Assembly (NCBI RefSeq): GCF_019400745.1
Contig: NZ_WJIB01000019.1
Span: 1 to 64,000, forward strand
Source of the DNA: Cohnella sp. CFH 77786
GTDB lineage: Bacteria > Bacillota > Bacilli > Paenibacillales > Paenibacillaceae
Length of the DNA stretch: 64,000 nt
Direction of reading: 5' to 3'
Part shown: positions 30,265-38,482 of the stretch, in pieces
How the letters are laid out: every line of letters starts with the position of its first letter
Position numbering within the stretch: the first letter of the stretch is position 1
Position numbers and translations under genes: made by a program
Notes under the pieces: generated by a model
What the model was told of the DNA's origin: nothing
What the model saw: the letters and a program-made list of their open reading frames with translations, nothing else
Database searches by the model: none

Positions 30265-32370
30265 TTAATTATAAATCTTCAGGTCATCGATATTCAGCCT
30301 TGCGCCGGCGGTTCCGGAAACGACAATCCGGAAACGGACGCTCGCGCTTTCGTTAACGGTGACGGTTTGTTCCGTCAGGGAGGTGCCGCTGCTGATGGAG
30401 CCGGTTACGTCCACCCACGTGCTGCCGTTGTCCACGGATTTCTGCAGCTTCCATGCGGCGCCGGTATCGCTTCCGAAGAGGGCATGGGACACTTTGACGG
30501 TTTTGGCTCCGGCCGCGTTGAAGCTCATGGCGATAGATCCCGGCGCTCTGATTCGGGCGGACATGGTGCCGTTTTTCTTGTCCGTGCTGAGGTTGCCGAG
30601 CAGCGCGTTGTCGAAATACCAGCTGCCCGACGACAGCGTTACGCTGCCGGCGGCATAAGCGGTTTTGCTGCCGCTCTCGAAGGATTCGCTGACTATCAGC
30701 GTGGAAGCGGTAACGGTATGGGCTCCCAAGTAGGTAAAGGTATCGACGGCATACGAATCCCACTGCGAGGAGGCGTAGGAAGCGGAACCTGCCGTTACCG
30801 AGCTTTTGCGGACCATGGTTTTATCCGTGCCGAATGCAGTGCCCGCGGTGCCGATTACGTCGACTGCGCTGCCGTTAAGGTTCAGGGTGACGGAATCATC
30901 GCCGTTAAATACGAGGTTGTCCGTCAGCAGGTCGGCTTTGGACGTAATGCCGGAGGCCGCGCTGGAATGGGCGACCACATACGCGTCTCCGCTAGCCAGC
31001 GTGCCGCTAAGGCTGATGGAGGAGGTCGAATTCGACTGGCTAAGCGTGTAACCGGCTAGATTTACGGCAGCGCCGGTGCCGTTGTAAATTTCGATCGCCT
31101 TGTTGTAGCTGCTGCCTTCGACATATTCGGAGATGAATACGCCGCTTGTGCCTGAACCGCCGCCGCCACCGGTGCTGTCGTAACCGTAAGAGCCCGGCTT
31201 AAAGGTAGACGGGTCCCACCACTTGTAGCCTGCGGCCGGTGCCGCCCAAGGCTCGGGCTGCGGCTCGGTGGACGAAGCCGGATCCTCCATGGCCAGAAGC
31301 GGCGTCGGCTGGTCCAGCTGCAGCCCGCTGACCTGGGATAAGGAGGTATACGTCTCTTTGACGGACAGCCAGTCGATCATGTTGACCAGCAGAGTCGAGT
31401 CGTTCTGCTCCTTGAAGCCGTCATAGGTCTTCTTGGAAGCTCCCGTTTCTTCACGCAGGTACTTGGGTGTCGCATCTTCTACCGGTGAAGAGTCGCCGAT
31501 AAAACCCGCTTTCCCCTGGCCGACCTTCGAAACGGCCGCGTAAGGGCCCTCCGCGACGCCTCCGCCGGCGTAAACGCCCTGGTCTACCGCGTTCGCCCAT
31601 TTCGTTGTGGTCGCAGGGAGATAGACGATGCCTTTCGCTTTGTTGGGGTCGAGAATGGCGAGCGTCGAACCGGCGTGCATCGCGACGGTGCTGACGCCGG
31701 CGGTGATGCCGAAGGCCTGGCTTGCCGGTACGATATTGTTGGCCGTCACGTCGCCAATGGCATTGTAGCGGAAGCGGACGCCGAAGTTGGCGGCTAACCA
31801 ATCGGAGCTGACGATGTCCTGCATGGCCGCGGAATTCCTTTCCTCGGCGCTCATCCCCTTGGCGGGATCCGTCCAGGCCCCCCGCCGATAGCCGTTGAAC
31901 ACCTCCGAGGAATCCCAACGGTTCTTGTTGCGGTCCGCATTATAGTGGTCGGCGATGAAGAAAATGCTCCCGCCGTTTTGCGCGTATTGGAGAAGAGCAG
32001 CCTGTTCCGACGATTTATACGGTATATTCGCTTCCCCGATCACGACGACGTCATATCCGGACAGATCGGCGTACGTAATCGGGGCCGCCTTGCGAAGTTC
32101 CTTGACGTAATACCCTTTGTTCGCCAGCGCCGTCGCGAAGTCGGAGAACGCGCCGTCGATTACCCAGTCTGCCGCGCCGGCGGTTTGGCCGTGGGTGTTG
32201 TCGAACAGAATTTTTTTGCCGTTCGGGGTTCCGGAGGGTTGAAGCTCGGGGGCCGGATCATTCGGTCCTTCCGCGTAAGTCGAAGGGGCATACCCGAAAC
32301 TTCCCCAAACGGTGCTGACGGCAATCGAGAATGAGAGCAGCAGGCGGGACCAAGTCTTCCTGGATTTCAT
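30265..32370 (-). CDS. secreted multidomain protein with lamin-tail domain
   Basis: 701 residues from ATG 32370 (RBS GAGGAGATG). A signal peptide (about 1-33, with RKTWSRLLLSFSIAVSTVWG) directs export. The first domain (about 50-330) opens KKILFDNTHGQTAGAADWVI and has YDVVVIGEANIPYKSSEQAA and GGSIFFIADHYNADRNKNRW, a DUF4350/GATase-like fold. After a Pro-rich and Gly-rich linker, a lamin-tail (LTD) domain lies at about 405-545 (VFISEYVEGSSYNKAIEIYN, AGYTLSQS). The C-terminus (about 555-701) is a beta-sandwich with GSTWVDVTG and RLNIDDLKIYN. LTD proteins are often joined to extracellular nucleases, but no nuclease motif is evident. Confidence 0.85.
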   Translation of the reverse strand: MKSRKTWSRLLLSFSIAVSTVWGSFGYAPSTYAEGPNDPAPELQPSGTPNGKKILFDNTHGQTAGAADWVIDGAFSDFATALANKGYYVKELRKAAPITYADLSGYDVVVIGEANIPYKSSEQAALLQYAQNGGSIFFIADHYNADRNKNRWDSSEVFNGYRRGAWTDPAKGMSAEERNSAAMQDIVSSDWLAANFGVRFRYNAIGDVTANNIVPASQAFGITAGVSTVAMHAGSTLAILDPNKAKGIVYLPATTTKWANAVDQGVYAGGGVAEGPYAAVSKVGQGKAGFIGDSSPVEDATPKYLREETGASKKTYDGFKEQNDSTLLVNMIDWLSVKETYTSLSQVSGLQLDQPTPLLAMEDPASSTEPQPEPWAAPAAGYKWWDPSTFKPGSYGYDSTGGGGGSGTSGVFISEYVEGSSYNKAIEIYNGTGAAVNLAGYTLSQSNSTSSISLSGTLASGDAYVVAHSSAASGITSKADLLTDNLVFNGDDSVTLNLNGSAVDVIGTAGTAFGTDKTMVRKSSVTAGSASYASSQWDSYAVDTFTYLGAHTVTASTLIVSESFESGSKTAYAAGSVTLSSGSWYFDNALLGNLSTDKKNGTMSARIRAPGSIAMSFNAAGAKTVKVSHALFGSDTGAAWKLQKSVDNGSTWVDVTGSISSGTSLTEQTVTVNESASVRFRIVVSGTAGARLNIDDLKIYN

Positions 32371-32624
32371 TAATTCATCTCCTCACGATTATGATTTGGT
32401 CTACCAAGGCGATTCTAGCAAACGGAATATAGATCTGGTACTAGTTTTTGGTAAATGGAATGTAAATCGGAAATCCAACATCCGTTTCTCAACCGCCTTA
32501 GCGTCGGAATCGTACGGGCGAGGAGTTCCCACATGGCAGCATGTTTGTCTGAAAAAAATTCCGATGCTCTTCGAGTGTCCTTTCGGACGGATAGACGTAT
32601 TATCGAGGTGGTTCAGGAAATGAA
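32371..32624. other. intergenic leader of the secreted-protein gene
   Basis: No gene is supported in this stretch. It presumably carries the promoter of the secreted-protein gene on the minus strand; I could not pick a convincing -35/-10 pair. Confidence 0.3.
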
Positions 32625-32663
32625 AAATGGCCGGTCCCCCGCACGATACGGGTGAACCGGCCT
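32625..32663 (-). terminator. terminator of the ABC exporter operon
   Basis: On the minus strand AAGGCCGGTTC pairs with GGACCGGCC(A) across a GC-rich loop and runs into TTTTTCATTTCC, seven bases after the last ABC gene. Confidence 0.8.
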
Positions 32664-32670
32664 TCTTCGT

Positions 32671-34689
32671 TTACACCGCGACTTCGATGCCTCCCAGCTG
32701 CAGCTGGTACATGGCGTGGTATTTGCCCCCGAGCTGCATCAGCTCGTCGTGGTTGCCGCGCTCCACGATTTTGCCCCGATCGAGCACGAGGATCTGGTCC
32801 GCCGAGCGGATCGTCGACAGCCGGTGGGCGATGACGAACGTCGTACGGCCGCGTTTGAGCACGTCGAGCGCCCGCTGAATGATCGCTTCGGTCTCGGTGT
32901 CGATGCTCGCCGTGGCTTCGTCCAGGATCAGGATCGCGGGATCGAACGCGAGCGCCCGGGCGAACGAGATCAGCTGGCGCTGCCCCGCGGACAGCGTGCT
33001 GCCCTTCTCGATCACCGGCTCGTCGATCCCGTTCGGCAACTGCATGAACATATCGTAAGCGCCGACGTCCTTCAGCGCCTGCTCCACCCTCTCCCGGGTG
33101 ATCGACGGATCGCCCAGGCTGACGTTCGAAGCGATCGTTCCCGTGAACAGGAAAGGATCCTGAAGCACGATGCCCATGTGCTGGCGCAGCTCCTGCTTCG
33201 GAATGTCGCGGACGTCCATGCCGTCGATCGAAATCGTTCCCCGCTCCACGTCGTAGAACCGGAAGAGCAGGTTCAGGATCGAGCTCTTGCCCGAGCCGGT
33301 ATGGCCGACGAGCGCCACCGTCTCCCCCTGGCGGGCGCCGAACGTGATGTTCTTGAGCACGTCCTCGCCTTCCTTATAGGCGAACGATACGTTCTCGAAC
33401 CGGACGTCCCCGCGGTAACGCGGCAATCGGCCTTCGGATACGTCAACGCCTTCCTGGTCCAGCAGCTCGAACACCCGCTCCGCGGACACCCGCGCCGTCT
33501 CCAGGTTGGCCAGCTGATTCACGATCCCGACGACCGGCTGCATCATCCGGCCGATATAGTCGATGAAAGCGTACAGCATGCCGACTGTCATCGCCGCGCC
33601 CAGCCAATCCTTCGCGAACATCCACAGGGCGATCAGGAAAAACAGGTTCCGGAACACGTTGACCAGGTTGTGAGACATGATGGAGTTCAGCCTCAGCAGC
33701 TTGTTTCGGTAGTTGAGGTAATCCTTGTTCAGCTCCTCGAACTCGTTCTCCGTCTGCTTCTCCCTCCGGAACGCCTGAATGATCGGCATGCCCTGGATGG
33801 ATTCGTTGATGATCGCGTTGATGTCGCTGAGCCGCGAACGGATCACGTGGTTGTATTTCGCCGCGAATTTGCGGTAAACGACGATCCAGTAGTACAGGAG
33901 CGGCGCGACGGGCAGCGAGATGACCGCCAGCCTCCAGTCCAACAGGAACAGCGCGCCCAGAATGGCGGCGATGAAGATCACGCCCGAGAAGAAGTTCGCG
34001 AGCACGTTCACGTAAAGCTCCCGGATGGCTTCCGTATCGTTCGTCACCCGGGCGACCACTTTGCCCGCCGGCAGGTTGTCGAAGTACCGGACCGGAAGCC
34101 GCTGGATGTGCGCGAACACGTCGTTGCGCATCCGGTGGATGATCCGGTTCGCGGACACCTGCAGCAAATACCGCTGCCCATAGGCGAGTACCGAACCCGC
34201 CACCAGGAATCCGAAATACGTCAGCGCCAGCGAGAGCAAGCCGCGGAATTCCGGCTGGTAGAACCCGTAAATCTCCCCGCCGGTCAGCTTCACGGCCGGG
34301 AACGTAACCGGGCTGCCTTCCGAAGGGGTCACCTTCAGCATTCCGTTCTCGACCGCCATCGTTCCGGTCACCGGCACCGCGTCTTTCACGAAATAGTAAG
34401 ACCTTCCCACCTGCAGCACGCGGGCCGCTGCGCCCTGCGGCTCGCCTGCCGCGAAACGGTCTTCCCGCTTATACCGGGTTCCGTCGTACGGGACGCTGAA
34501 CCGGTCTTGACTCTGCGTCTCGTGCCATACCTTCTGGATCCCCATAATGTGGTCGTCGATCATCCGCTTCGCGTAGACCGGTCCGACCAGCTCGGCGCTG
34601 ACCGCCAGCGCCAAGAGCAGAAGCGCCGCCAGAATCGGCTTTTTGTACAGGAGGGCATATCGAAACAATCGTTTTCCTGTTGTATTCAT
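32671..34689 (-). CDS. heterodimeric ABC exporter subunit, catalytic-site half (YheH/BmrD-like)
   Basis: 672 residues: six membrane helices (about 1-350) with an unusually large extracellular insert between helices 1 and 2 (about 40-140), then the nucleotide-binding domain. Walker A is VGHTGSGKSS, the signature LSAGQRQLISFARAL, and Walker B with canonical catalytic Glu ILILDEATASIDTETE. The partner gene 27 bases upstream has Asp instead of Glu at that position, so the pair fits heterodimeric type IV exporters (YheI/YheH, BmrC/BmrD, LmrC/LmrD) in which one ATP site is degenerate. It likely exports antibiotics or other amphiphiles. Confidence 0.94.
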   Translation of the reverse strand: MNTTGKRLFRYALLYKKPILAALLLLALAVSAELVGPVYAKRMIDDHIMGIQKVWHETQSQDRFSVPYDGTRYKREDRFAAGEPQGAAARVLQVGRSYYFVKDAVPVTGTMAVENGMLKVTPSEGSPVTFPAVKLTGGEIYGFYQPEFRGLLSLALTYFGFLVAGSVLAYGQRYLLQVSANRIIHRMRNDVFAHIQRLPVRYFDNLPAGKVVARVTNDTEAIRELYVNVLANFFSGVIFIAAILGALFLLDWRLAVISLPVAPLLYYWIVVYRKFAAKYNHVIRSRLSDINAIINESIQGMPIIQAFRREKQTENEFEELNKDYLNYRNKLLRLNSIMSHNLVNVFRNLFFLIALWMFAKDWLGAAMTVGMLYAFIDYIGRMMQPVVGIVNQLANLETARVSAERVFELLDQEGVDVSEGRLPRYRGDVRFENVSFAYKEGEDVLKNITFGARQGETVALVGHTGSGKSSILNLLFRFYDVERGTISIDGMDVRDIPKQELRQHMGIVLQDPFLFTGTIASNVSLGDPSITRERVEQALKDVGAYDMFMQLPNGIDEPVIEKGSTLSAGQRQLISFARALAFDPAILILDEATASIDTETEAIIQRALDVLKRGRTTFVIAHRLSTIRSADQILVLDRGKIVERGNHDELMQLGGKYHAMYQLQLGGIEVAV

Positions 34690-34716
34690 CTTCTCTCACC
34701 CACATTCCCCATTCGC

Positions 34717-36468
34717 TTAAGCATTCAATACTTCCGACAGCTGCTGGCGTTCGTACTGTTCTTTGTACCATCCGCCCAGCTCCAGCAGCTGCTCATGCGT
34801 TCCTTCCTCCGCGATCCGGCCTTCGTCCAGCACGAGAATCCAATCCGCGTGCTGGACGGCGGACAGCCGGTGCGTCGTGATGATCGTCGTTTTGCCGGCG
34901 CGTTCGCGGCGCACGCCCTCCAGGATTTCGACCTCGGTTTTCGCGTCCACCGCGGACAGAGCATCGTCCAGCATCAGGATCTCCGGATCGGCGATCACCG
35001 CCCGGGCGATGCTGACCCGCTGCTTCTGGCCGCCCGACAGCGCCACGCCTTTCTCCCCGACCAGCGTCTCGAGGCCGTCCGGCAGGAACGCCACGTCCTT
35101 GCGGAACGAGGCCAGCTCCAGCGCCCGGTTCAACCTCTCCTCGGTAAACTCGCGGTCCCCGTTGCCGAACCGGATGTTCTCCCGGATCGTCTTGCTGAAC
35201 AGCACCGGCTGCTGGGGTACGTACCCGAGCCACCCCCGAATCCGTTCCAGCGGGATTTCGCCGAGCGGCGTTCCGGAGACGGCGATGCTGCCGTTACCGA
35301 GCGGATATTCCCGAAGCAGCTGGCGCAGAACCGTCGTCTTGCCGCTGCCGGTCCGCCCGACGATGCCCAGCGTCTGCCCGCGTTTGATCGTGAACGAGAT
35401 GTCCACCAGATTATCGATCGAAGAGGACGGATACCGGAACGTTACCCGGTCGAACGCGATTTCTTCCGGCACCTCGACATCCGTCAGCTTCGCGGCATCC
35501 GCCACGTCCGGCTTCACGCCGAGCGTCTCGTGGATCCGGTCGAGCGAGGCGTTGCCCCGCTGCATGATGTTGATCAGCTCGCCGATGGCGAACATCGGCC
35601 AGATCAGCATGCCGAGGAACATGTTGAAGGAAACCAGCTCCCCGAGCGTAATCTCGTTTCGATAGACCAGAGTGGCACCGTAGACCAGGCCGATCAAATA
35701 GCTGAGGCCTACCAGGATTTTGATCGACGGTTCGAACAAGGAATCGATTTGCGCCACCTGTACGTTCTTCTGCAGCACTTCGTCCGTCTTGGCGCGGAAA
35801 CGGGCTTTGTCGGCTTTCTCCTGCACGAACGCCCGCACCACGCGGACCCCCGACACCGACTCCAGCACTTGGTCATTCAGCTCCCCGAAGGAGTCCTGGG
35901 CTTTCATGAAACGCTTGTGGATCATCGATCCGAAATATTTCAGCACGACCGCGATAACCGGCAGCGGGATCATGGCGGCAAGTGTCAGCTTCCAGCTGAT
36001 CGTGCCTGCCATGACGATAAGCAGCGTAGCCATGAACAGAGTGGAATCGATCAACGTCAGGATGCCGAATCCCGCGGTATTCGATATCGCGCCCAAATCG
36101 TTCGTGGCCCGCGCCATCAAGTCTCCCGTCCGATTGCGCTCATAGAAGGTCGGCGTCATTTTCAGAAAATGCTTCATGAGCTGCGACCGCATCATCCGCT
36201 CCAGGATGAACGAGCCTCCGAACAGCTGGTACAGCCAGATGAGCGTAAGCCCGTAGCTCGCGGCGGTGATGGCGAACCAATAAAGCACCACCTCGGTCCA
36301 TTCGCCTGCGGTAAGCGTCCCTTCCCGGATCCCGTCGATCGTGTACTCGATCAGCTTCGGCGGCAGGATGTCGATGACCCCTACGATGCCGAGCAGAATG
36401 ACGGCCGACGTATACCTCTTCCAGTGCAAGCGGAAAAACCAACTCAATTTCTTTAAAACGTCAAACAT
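34717..36468 (-). CDS. heterodimeric ABC exporter subunit, degenerate-site half (YheI/BmrC-like)
   Basis: 583 residues from ATG 36468, after GGGTAGAGAGAG. Six membrane helices (about 15-310) precede the nucleotide-binding domain: Walker A VGRTGSGKTT, signature VALSGGQKQRVSIARAV and Walker B ILMLDDALSAVDAKTE, where the usual catalytic Glu is Asp. This substitution marks the non-catalytic site of heterodimeric exporters. It is the first structural gene after a 300-base leader that encodes a short peptide and two intrinsic terminators, so expression is probably controlled by attenuation. The two ABC genes are certainly one operon. Confidence 0.94.
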   Translation of the reverse strand: MFDVLKKLSWFFRLHWKRYTSAVILLGIVGVIDILPPKLIEYTIDGIREGTLTAGEWTEVVLYWFAITAASYGLTLIWLYQLFGGSFILERMMRSQLMKHFLKMTPTFYERNRTGDLMARATNDLGAISNTAGFGILTLIDSTLFMATLLIVMAGTISWKLTLAAMIPLPVIAVVLKYFGSMIHKRFMKAQDSFGELNDQVLESVSGVRVVRAFVQEKADKARFRAKTDEVLQKNVQVAQIDSLFEPSIKILVGLSYLIGLVYGATLVYRNEITLGELVSFNMFLGMLIWPMFAIGELINIMQRGNASLDRIHETLGVKPDVADAAKLTDVEVPEEIAFDRVTFRYPSSSIDNLVDISFTIKRGQTLGIVGRTGSGKTTVLRQLLREYPLGNGSIAVSGTPLGEIPLERIRGWLGYVPQQPVLFSKTIRENIRFGNGDREFTEERLNRALELASFRKDVAFLPDGLETLVGEKGVALSGGQKQRVSIARAVIADPEILMLDDALSAVDAKTEVEILEGVRRERAGKTTIITTHRLSAVQHADWILVLDEGRIAEEGTHEQLLELGGWYKEQYERQQLSEVLNA

Positions 36469-36529
36469 GCTCTCTCTACCCCTCTCCCGGGCGCAAAACT
36501 CATATATATTGCTGAACGTGGAAAAAAAT

Positions 36530-36563
36530 GAAAGGCGTACCGCCCGCAAGCGATACGCCTTTC
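36530..36563 (-). terminator. second leader terminator before the ABC genes
   Basis: On the minus strand GAAAGGCGTA pairs perfectly with TACGCCTTTC and is followed by a T-rich run (ATTTTTTT). It lies 60 bases before the first ABC start codon, within the transcribed leader. Another hairpin (ACCGTG-CTGCGG-CACGGT, about 36572-36590) stands just before it. Confidence 0.85.
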
Positions 36564-36610
36564 GCCGGGAACCGTGCCGCAGCACGGTCCGCGAATGTTC
36601 CCTGTGGAAC

Positions 36611-36650
36611 GAAAAAGGCGCATGGTTACGGTCACGTAACCACACGCCTC
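36611..36650 (-). terminator. first leader terminator (attenuator)
   Basis: On the minus strand AGGCGTGTGGTTACG (36650-36636) pairs along all 15 positions (two G-U wobbles) with CGTAACCATGCGCCT across a TGAC tetraloop and is followed by TTTTTCG. It contains GGTTACGT, which can alternatively pair with ACGTAACC inside the upstream leader gene. Confidence 0.85.
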
Positions 36651-36676
36651 CACGCCGTCTTCAGAACGAGCCGTTC

Positions 36677-36778
36677 TTAAGCCGCCGTGTGCTCCGCGCG
36701 AGGGTTACGTCCAACGAAACGGCCGAAGCCGCCAGCCAACAACATCATCGGCACAATCATGATCGTATGGTTCCGCAT
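36677..36778 (-). CDS. leader peptide of the ABC exporter operon (33 aa)
   Basis: ATG 36778 is preceded by GGGGG with an 8-9-base gap. The frame encodes 33 residues, beginning MRNHTIMIVPMMLLAGGFGR and ending FVGRNPRAEHTAA before TAA. It is hydrophobic at first and then basic. It lies upstream of two terminators and one ABC exporter operon, the position of regulatory leader peptides such as BmrB of Bacillus subtilis. RNA sequences in and around it form mutually exclusive hairpins. Translation or stalling on this peptide likely decides read-through into the exporter genes. The peptide itself need have no other function. Confidence 0.7.
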   Translation of the reverse strand: MRNHTIMIVPMMLLAGGFGRFVGRNPRAEHTAA

Positions 36779-36790
36779 GGGACGTAACCC
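36702..36790 (-). promoter_or_regulatory. anti-antiterminator hairpin over the leader RBS
   Basis: GGGTTACGTCC (minus strand 36790-36780, overlapping the leader peptide RBS and start) is exactly complementary to GGACGTAACCC (36712-36702, inside the leader gene). The second arm can instead pair through ACGTAACC with GGTTACGT in the terminator at 36611-36650. Two alternative folds, terminated and read-through, follow directly. Confidence 0.7.
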
Positions 36791-36996
36791 CCTTTCCGTT
36801 CATCAAGTATATGTGTCACTTTAGCATCCGGTTTCGGCGACTGTCAACCTTTCCCTTGAAAATTTATTGAATTTTTTACTTTGGGCTTGTCCGAAAATCC
36901 TGACAAAGATTCCCGCTTCACTGACCGTCTCTGTCAGCGAAACCGGTTTATACTCAATTCGAAAGACCACAAAGATCCAATGGGAGGATACGAAGC

Positions 36997-37494
36997 ATGT
37001 TCAGGAAAATCGGCGATTTCGCCGCGGAATGGAACCGGGAATCCGCCATTACCTTGCGCGTTCTGGAGGCGCTCACTGACGAATCCTTGAAGAGGGAAAT
37101 CGTGCCCGGGCGCCGGACGTTAGGCCGGCTCGCCTGGCACTTGGTGGAGTCGCTGCATTATATGACCGCGCTGGGGCTTACCTTCGAGGCACCGGCAGAA
37201 GGCCGGGAAGTTCCCGCTTCGGCTGCCGCCATCGCGGACCGGTATCGCCGGATCAGCGCCGCCCTGCTGGACGCGGTGATTGCGCAATGGAGCGACGAAT
37301 CGCTTGCGGAAACGCAGACGGTCATGGGCGAGCCTTACGAGAACGGAAGATCGCTCAGCTTCACCCTTGCGCATCAAGCCCACCACCGCGGACAAATGAC
37401 CGTTCTGATGCGGCAAGCCGGCGTGCGCCTGCCCGATCTTTACGGTCCCACGTACGAGTCCTGGATCGAGAAGGGAATGGAACCGCTCGCGTAG
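36997..37494 (+). CDS. DinB-family protein
   Basis: 165 residues from ATG 36997 (RBS GGGAGGA). The four-helix DinB fold is indicated by RTLGRLAWHLVESLHYMTAL (first His ligand) and FTLAHQAHHRGQMTVLMRQA (second and third His, the HxxxHH-type motif). The C-terminal LPDLYGPTYESWIEKG is also common in the family. DinB-fold enzymes bind a divalent metal and include bacillithiol- and mycothiol-dependent transferases. It is followed at 60 bases by an ABM-domain gene and probably shares its transcript. Confidence 0.9.
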   Translation: MFRKIGDFAAEWNRESAITLRVLEALTDESLKREIVPGRRTLGRLAWHLVESLHYMTALGLTFEAPAEGREVPASAAAIADRYRRISAALLDAVIAQWSDESLAETQTVMGEPYENGRSLSFTLAHQAHHRGQMTVLMRQAGVRLPDLYGPTYESWIEKGMEPLA

Positions 37495-37555
37495 GTTCGC
37501 TATGATGGGGATATCAGGAAAACCATTCAAGCATCGATCAGGGAGGGTATCGGTT

Positions 37556-37870
37556 TTGGACAAGTTCGGGTTCATCGGCAAATTCAAAACGGTTCCGGGC
37601 AGCAAGGATGCGCTCGTCGGGATTTTGCTGGAAGCGGCGGAAGGGGCGGAGGCGATAGAGGGCTGCGAGCAGTACATCATCCACGTCTCGGATGAGGAAC
37701 CGGATGCCGTATGGGTGACGGAGATTTGGCGCGACAAGGATTCGCACGCCGCATCCCTGCAGCTGCCGGAGACCGCCGCGCTTATCGGCAAGGCTAAGCC
37801 ATTGATCGCCGGCGTGGAGAGTACCCGGCTGCGCTCTTTGGGAGGCAAGGGATTTCCGGCTGACGGATAA
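37556..37870 (+). CDS. antibiotic-biosynthesis-monooxygenase (ABM) domain protein
   Basis: 104 residues from a TTG at 37556, which follows GGGAGGG. The dimeric ferredoxin-like ABM fold is suggested by FIGKFKTVPGSKDALVGILL at the start, CEQYIIHVSDEEPDAVWVTE in the middle, and IWRDKDSHAASLQLPETAAL, the typical EIW.d.eah..h element. Members include quinol monooxygenases and heme-degrading enzymes; the conserved pattern does not allow a specific call. It is the last gene before a 51-bp tandem array. Confidence 0.85.
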   Translation: MDKFGFIGKFKTVPGSKDALVGILLEAAEGAEAIEGCEQYIIHVSDEEPDAVWVTEIWRDKDSHAASLQLPETAALIGKAKPLIAGVESTRLRSLGGKGFPADG

Positions 37871-37909
37871 TGAGCAGAAGGCACCAGAACGCCATCCGCT
37901 GCTCAGCTT

Positions 37910-38174
37910 GAAGTCACTACAACGCTCGAACACGGTACTTCAGACCAAATAACGTCTCCAGAAGTCACTACAGCGCTCCAACACGGTACTTTAGACCAAA
38001 TAACGTCTCCGGAAATCACTGCAGCGCTCGAACACGGTACTTCGGACCAAATAACGTCTCCAGAAGTCACTACAGCGCTCGAACACGGTTCTTTAGACCA
38101 AATAACGTCTCCGGAAGTCACTGCAGCGCTCGAACACGGTACTTCGGACCATATAACGTCTCCGGAAGTCACTG
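37910..38174. repeat. 51-bp tandem repeat array (5.2 copies)
   Basis: Units begin at 37910, 37961, 38012, 38063, 38114 and 38165 (last one partial), each starting GAAGTCACT and containing AACACGGTACTT and CCAAATAACGTCTCC. Unit-to-unit identity is about 90%. Each contains the complementary pair GAAGT/ACTTC and a central AGCGCT. Because 51 is divisible by three, frames stay open through the array, but no RBS supports translation. There are no unique spacers, so this is not a CRISPR. Confidence 0.9.
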
Positions 38175-38227
38175 GGACAAGTATGGGATGCACCTTCTGC
38201 CTGATCCATTCTTTATCGTTTGCAACC

Positions 38228-38262
38228 GAACGGCCGCCTGGCTATGAAGCCGGCGGCCGTTC
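38228..38262. terminator. hairpin, probable terminator
   Basis: GAACGGCCGCC and its exact complement GGCGGCCGTTC flank a 13-base loop. Little T tract follows in either direction. It sits about 20 bases after the CxxH gene on the minus strand. Confidence 0.5.
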
Positions 38263-38282
38263 TTGTCCAAGGCAATATTCGA

Positions 38283-38450
38283 TTACAAAACCAACACTTC
38301 CGCCGGCCCGTCGCACCAATCGCAGCGCGCGGGCGGCGTCCATTCCGAGAACGACGTCGTCTGCAAATTCACCAAGTCGGGGGCGTCTTCGTATTCGTCA
38401 ACGAATTTGTCGATCGCCAGCTCCACGTGTTCCCGGCATACGCAATACAT
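38283..38450 (-). CDS. CxxH/CxxC-motif small protein
   Basis: 55 residues from ATG 38450, with AGGAAAGG upstream. The sequence starts MYCVCREHVELAIDKFVDEY and EDAPDLVNLQTTSFSEW, and ends PPARCDWCDGPAEVLVL. A Cys-x-x-His element at the N-terminus and a Cys-x-x-Cys at the C-terminus probably form one metal site. Small proteins of this pattern are found next to htrA and rlmH in Paenibacillaceae and relatives; function unknown. The gene directly follows htrA (32 bases) on the same strand. Confidence 0.88.
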   Translation of the reverse strand: MYCVCREHVELAIDKFVDEYEDAPDLVNLQTTSFSEWTPPARCDWCDGPAEVLVL

Positions 38451-38482
38451 AAGCTGTTATGTTCCTTTCCTCAGGCGCCGGC

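Noticed and set aside
32716..36456. Very long open frame antisense to both ABC genes (over 1200 codons)
   Set aside because: It is a GC-rich codon shadow of two well-supported ABC transporter genes; no RBS, no domains.
37910..38174. CRISPR-like appearance of the tandem arrays
   Set aside because: Units are contiguous with no unique spacers and no cas genes are present.
37903..38193. Open frame of about 96 codons through the first 51-bp array (17-residue repeats)
   Set aside because: It is open only because the period is divisible by three; there is no ribosome binding site and all units are nearly identical at DNA level including third positions.
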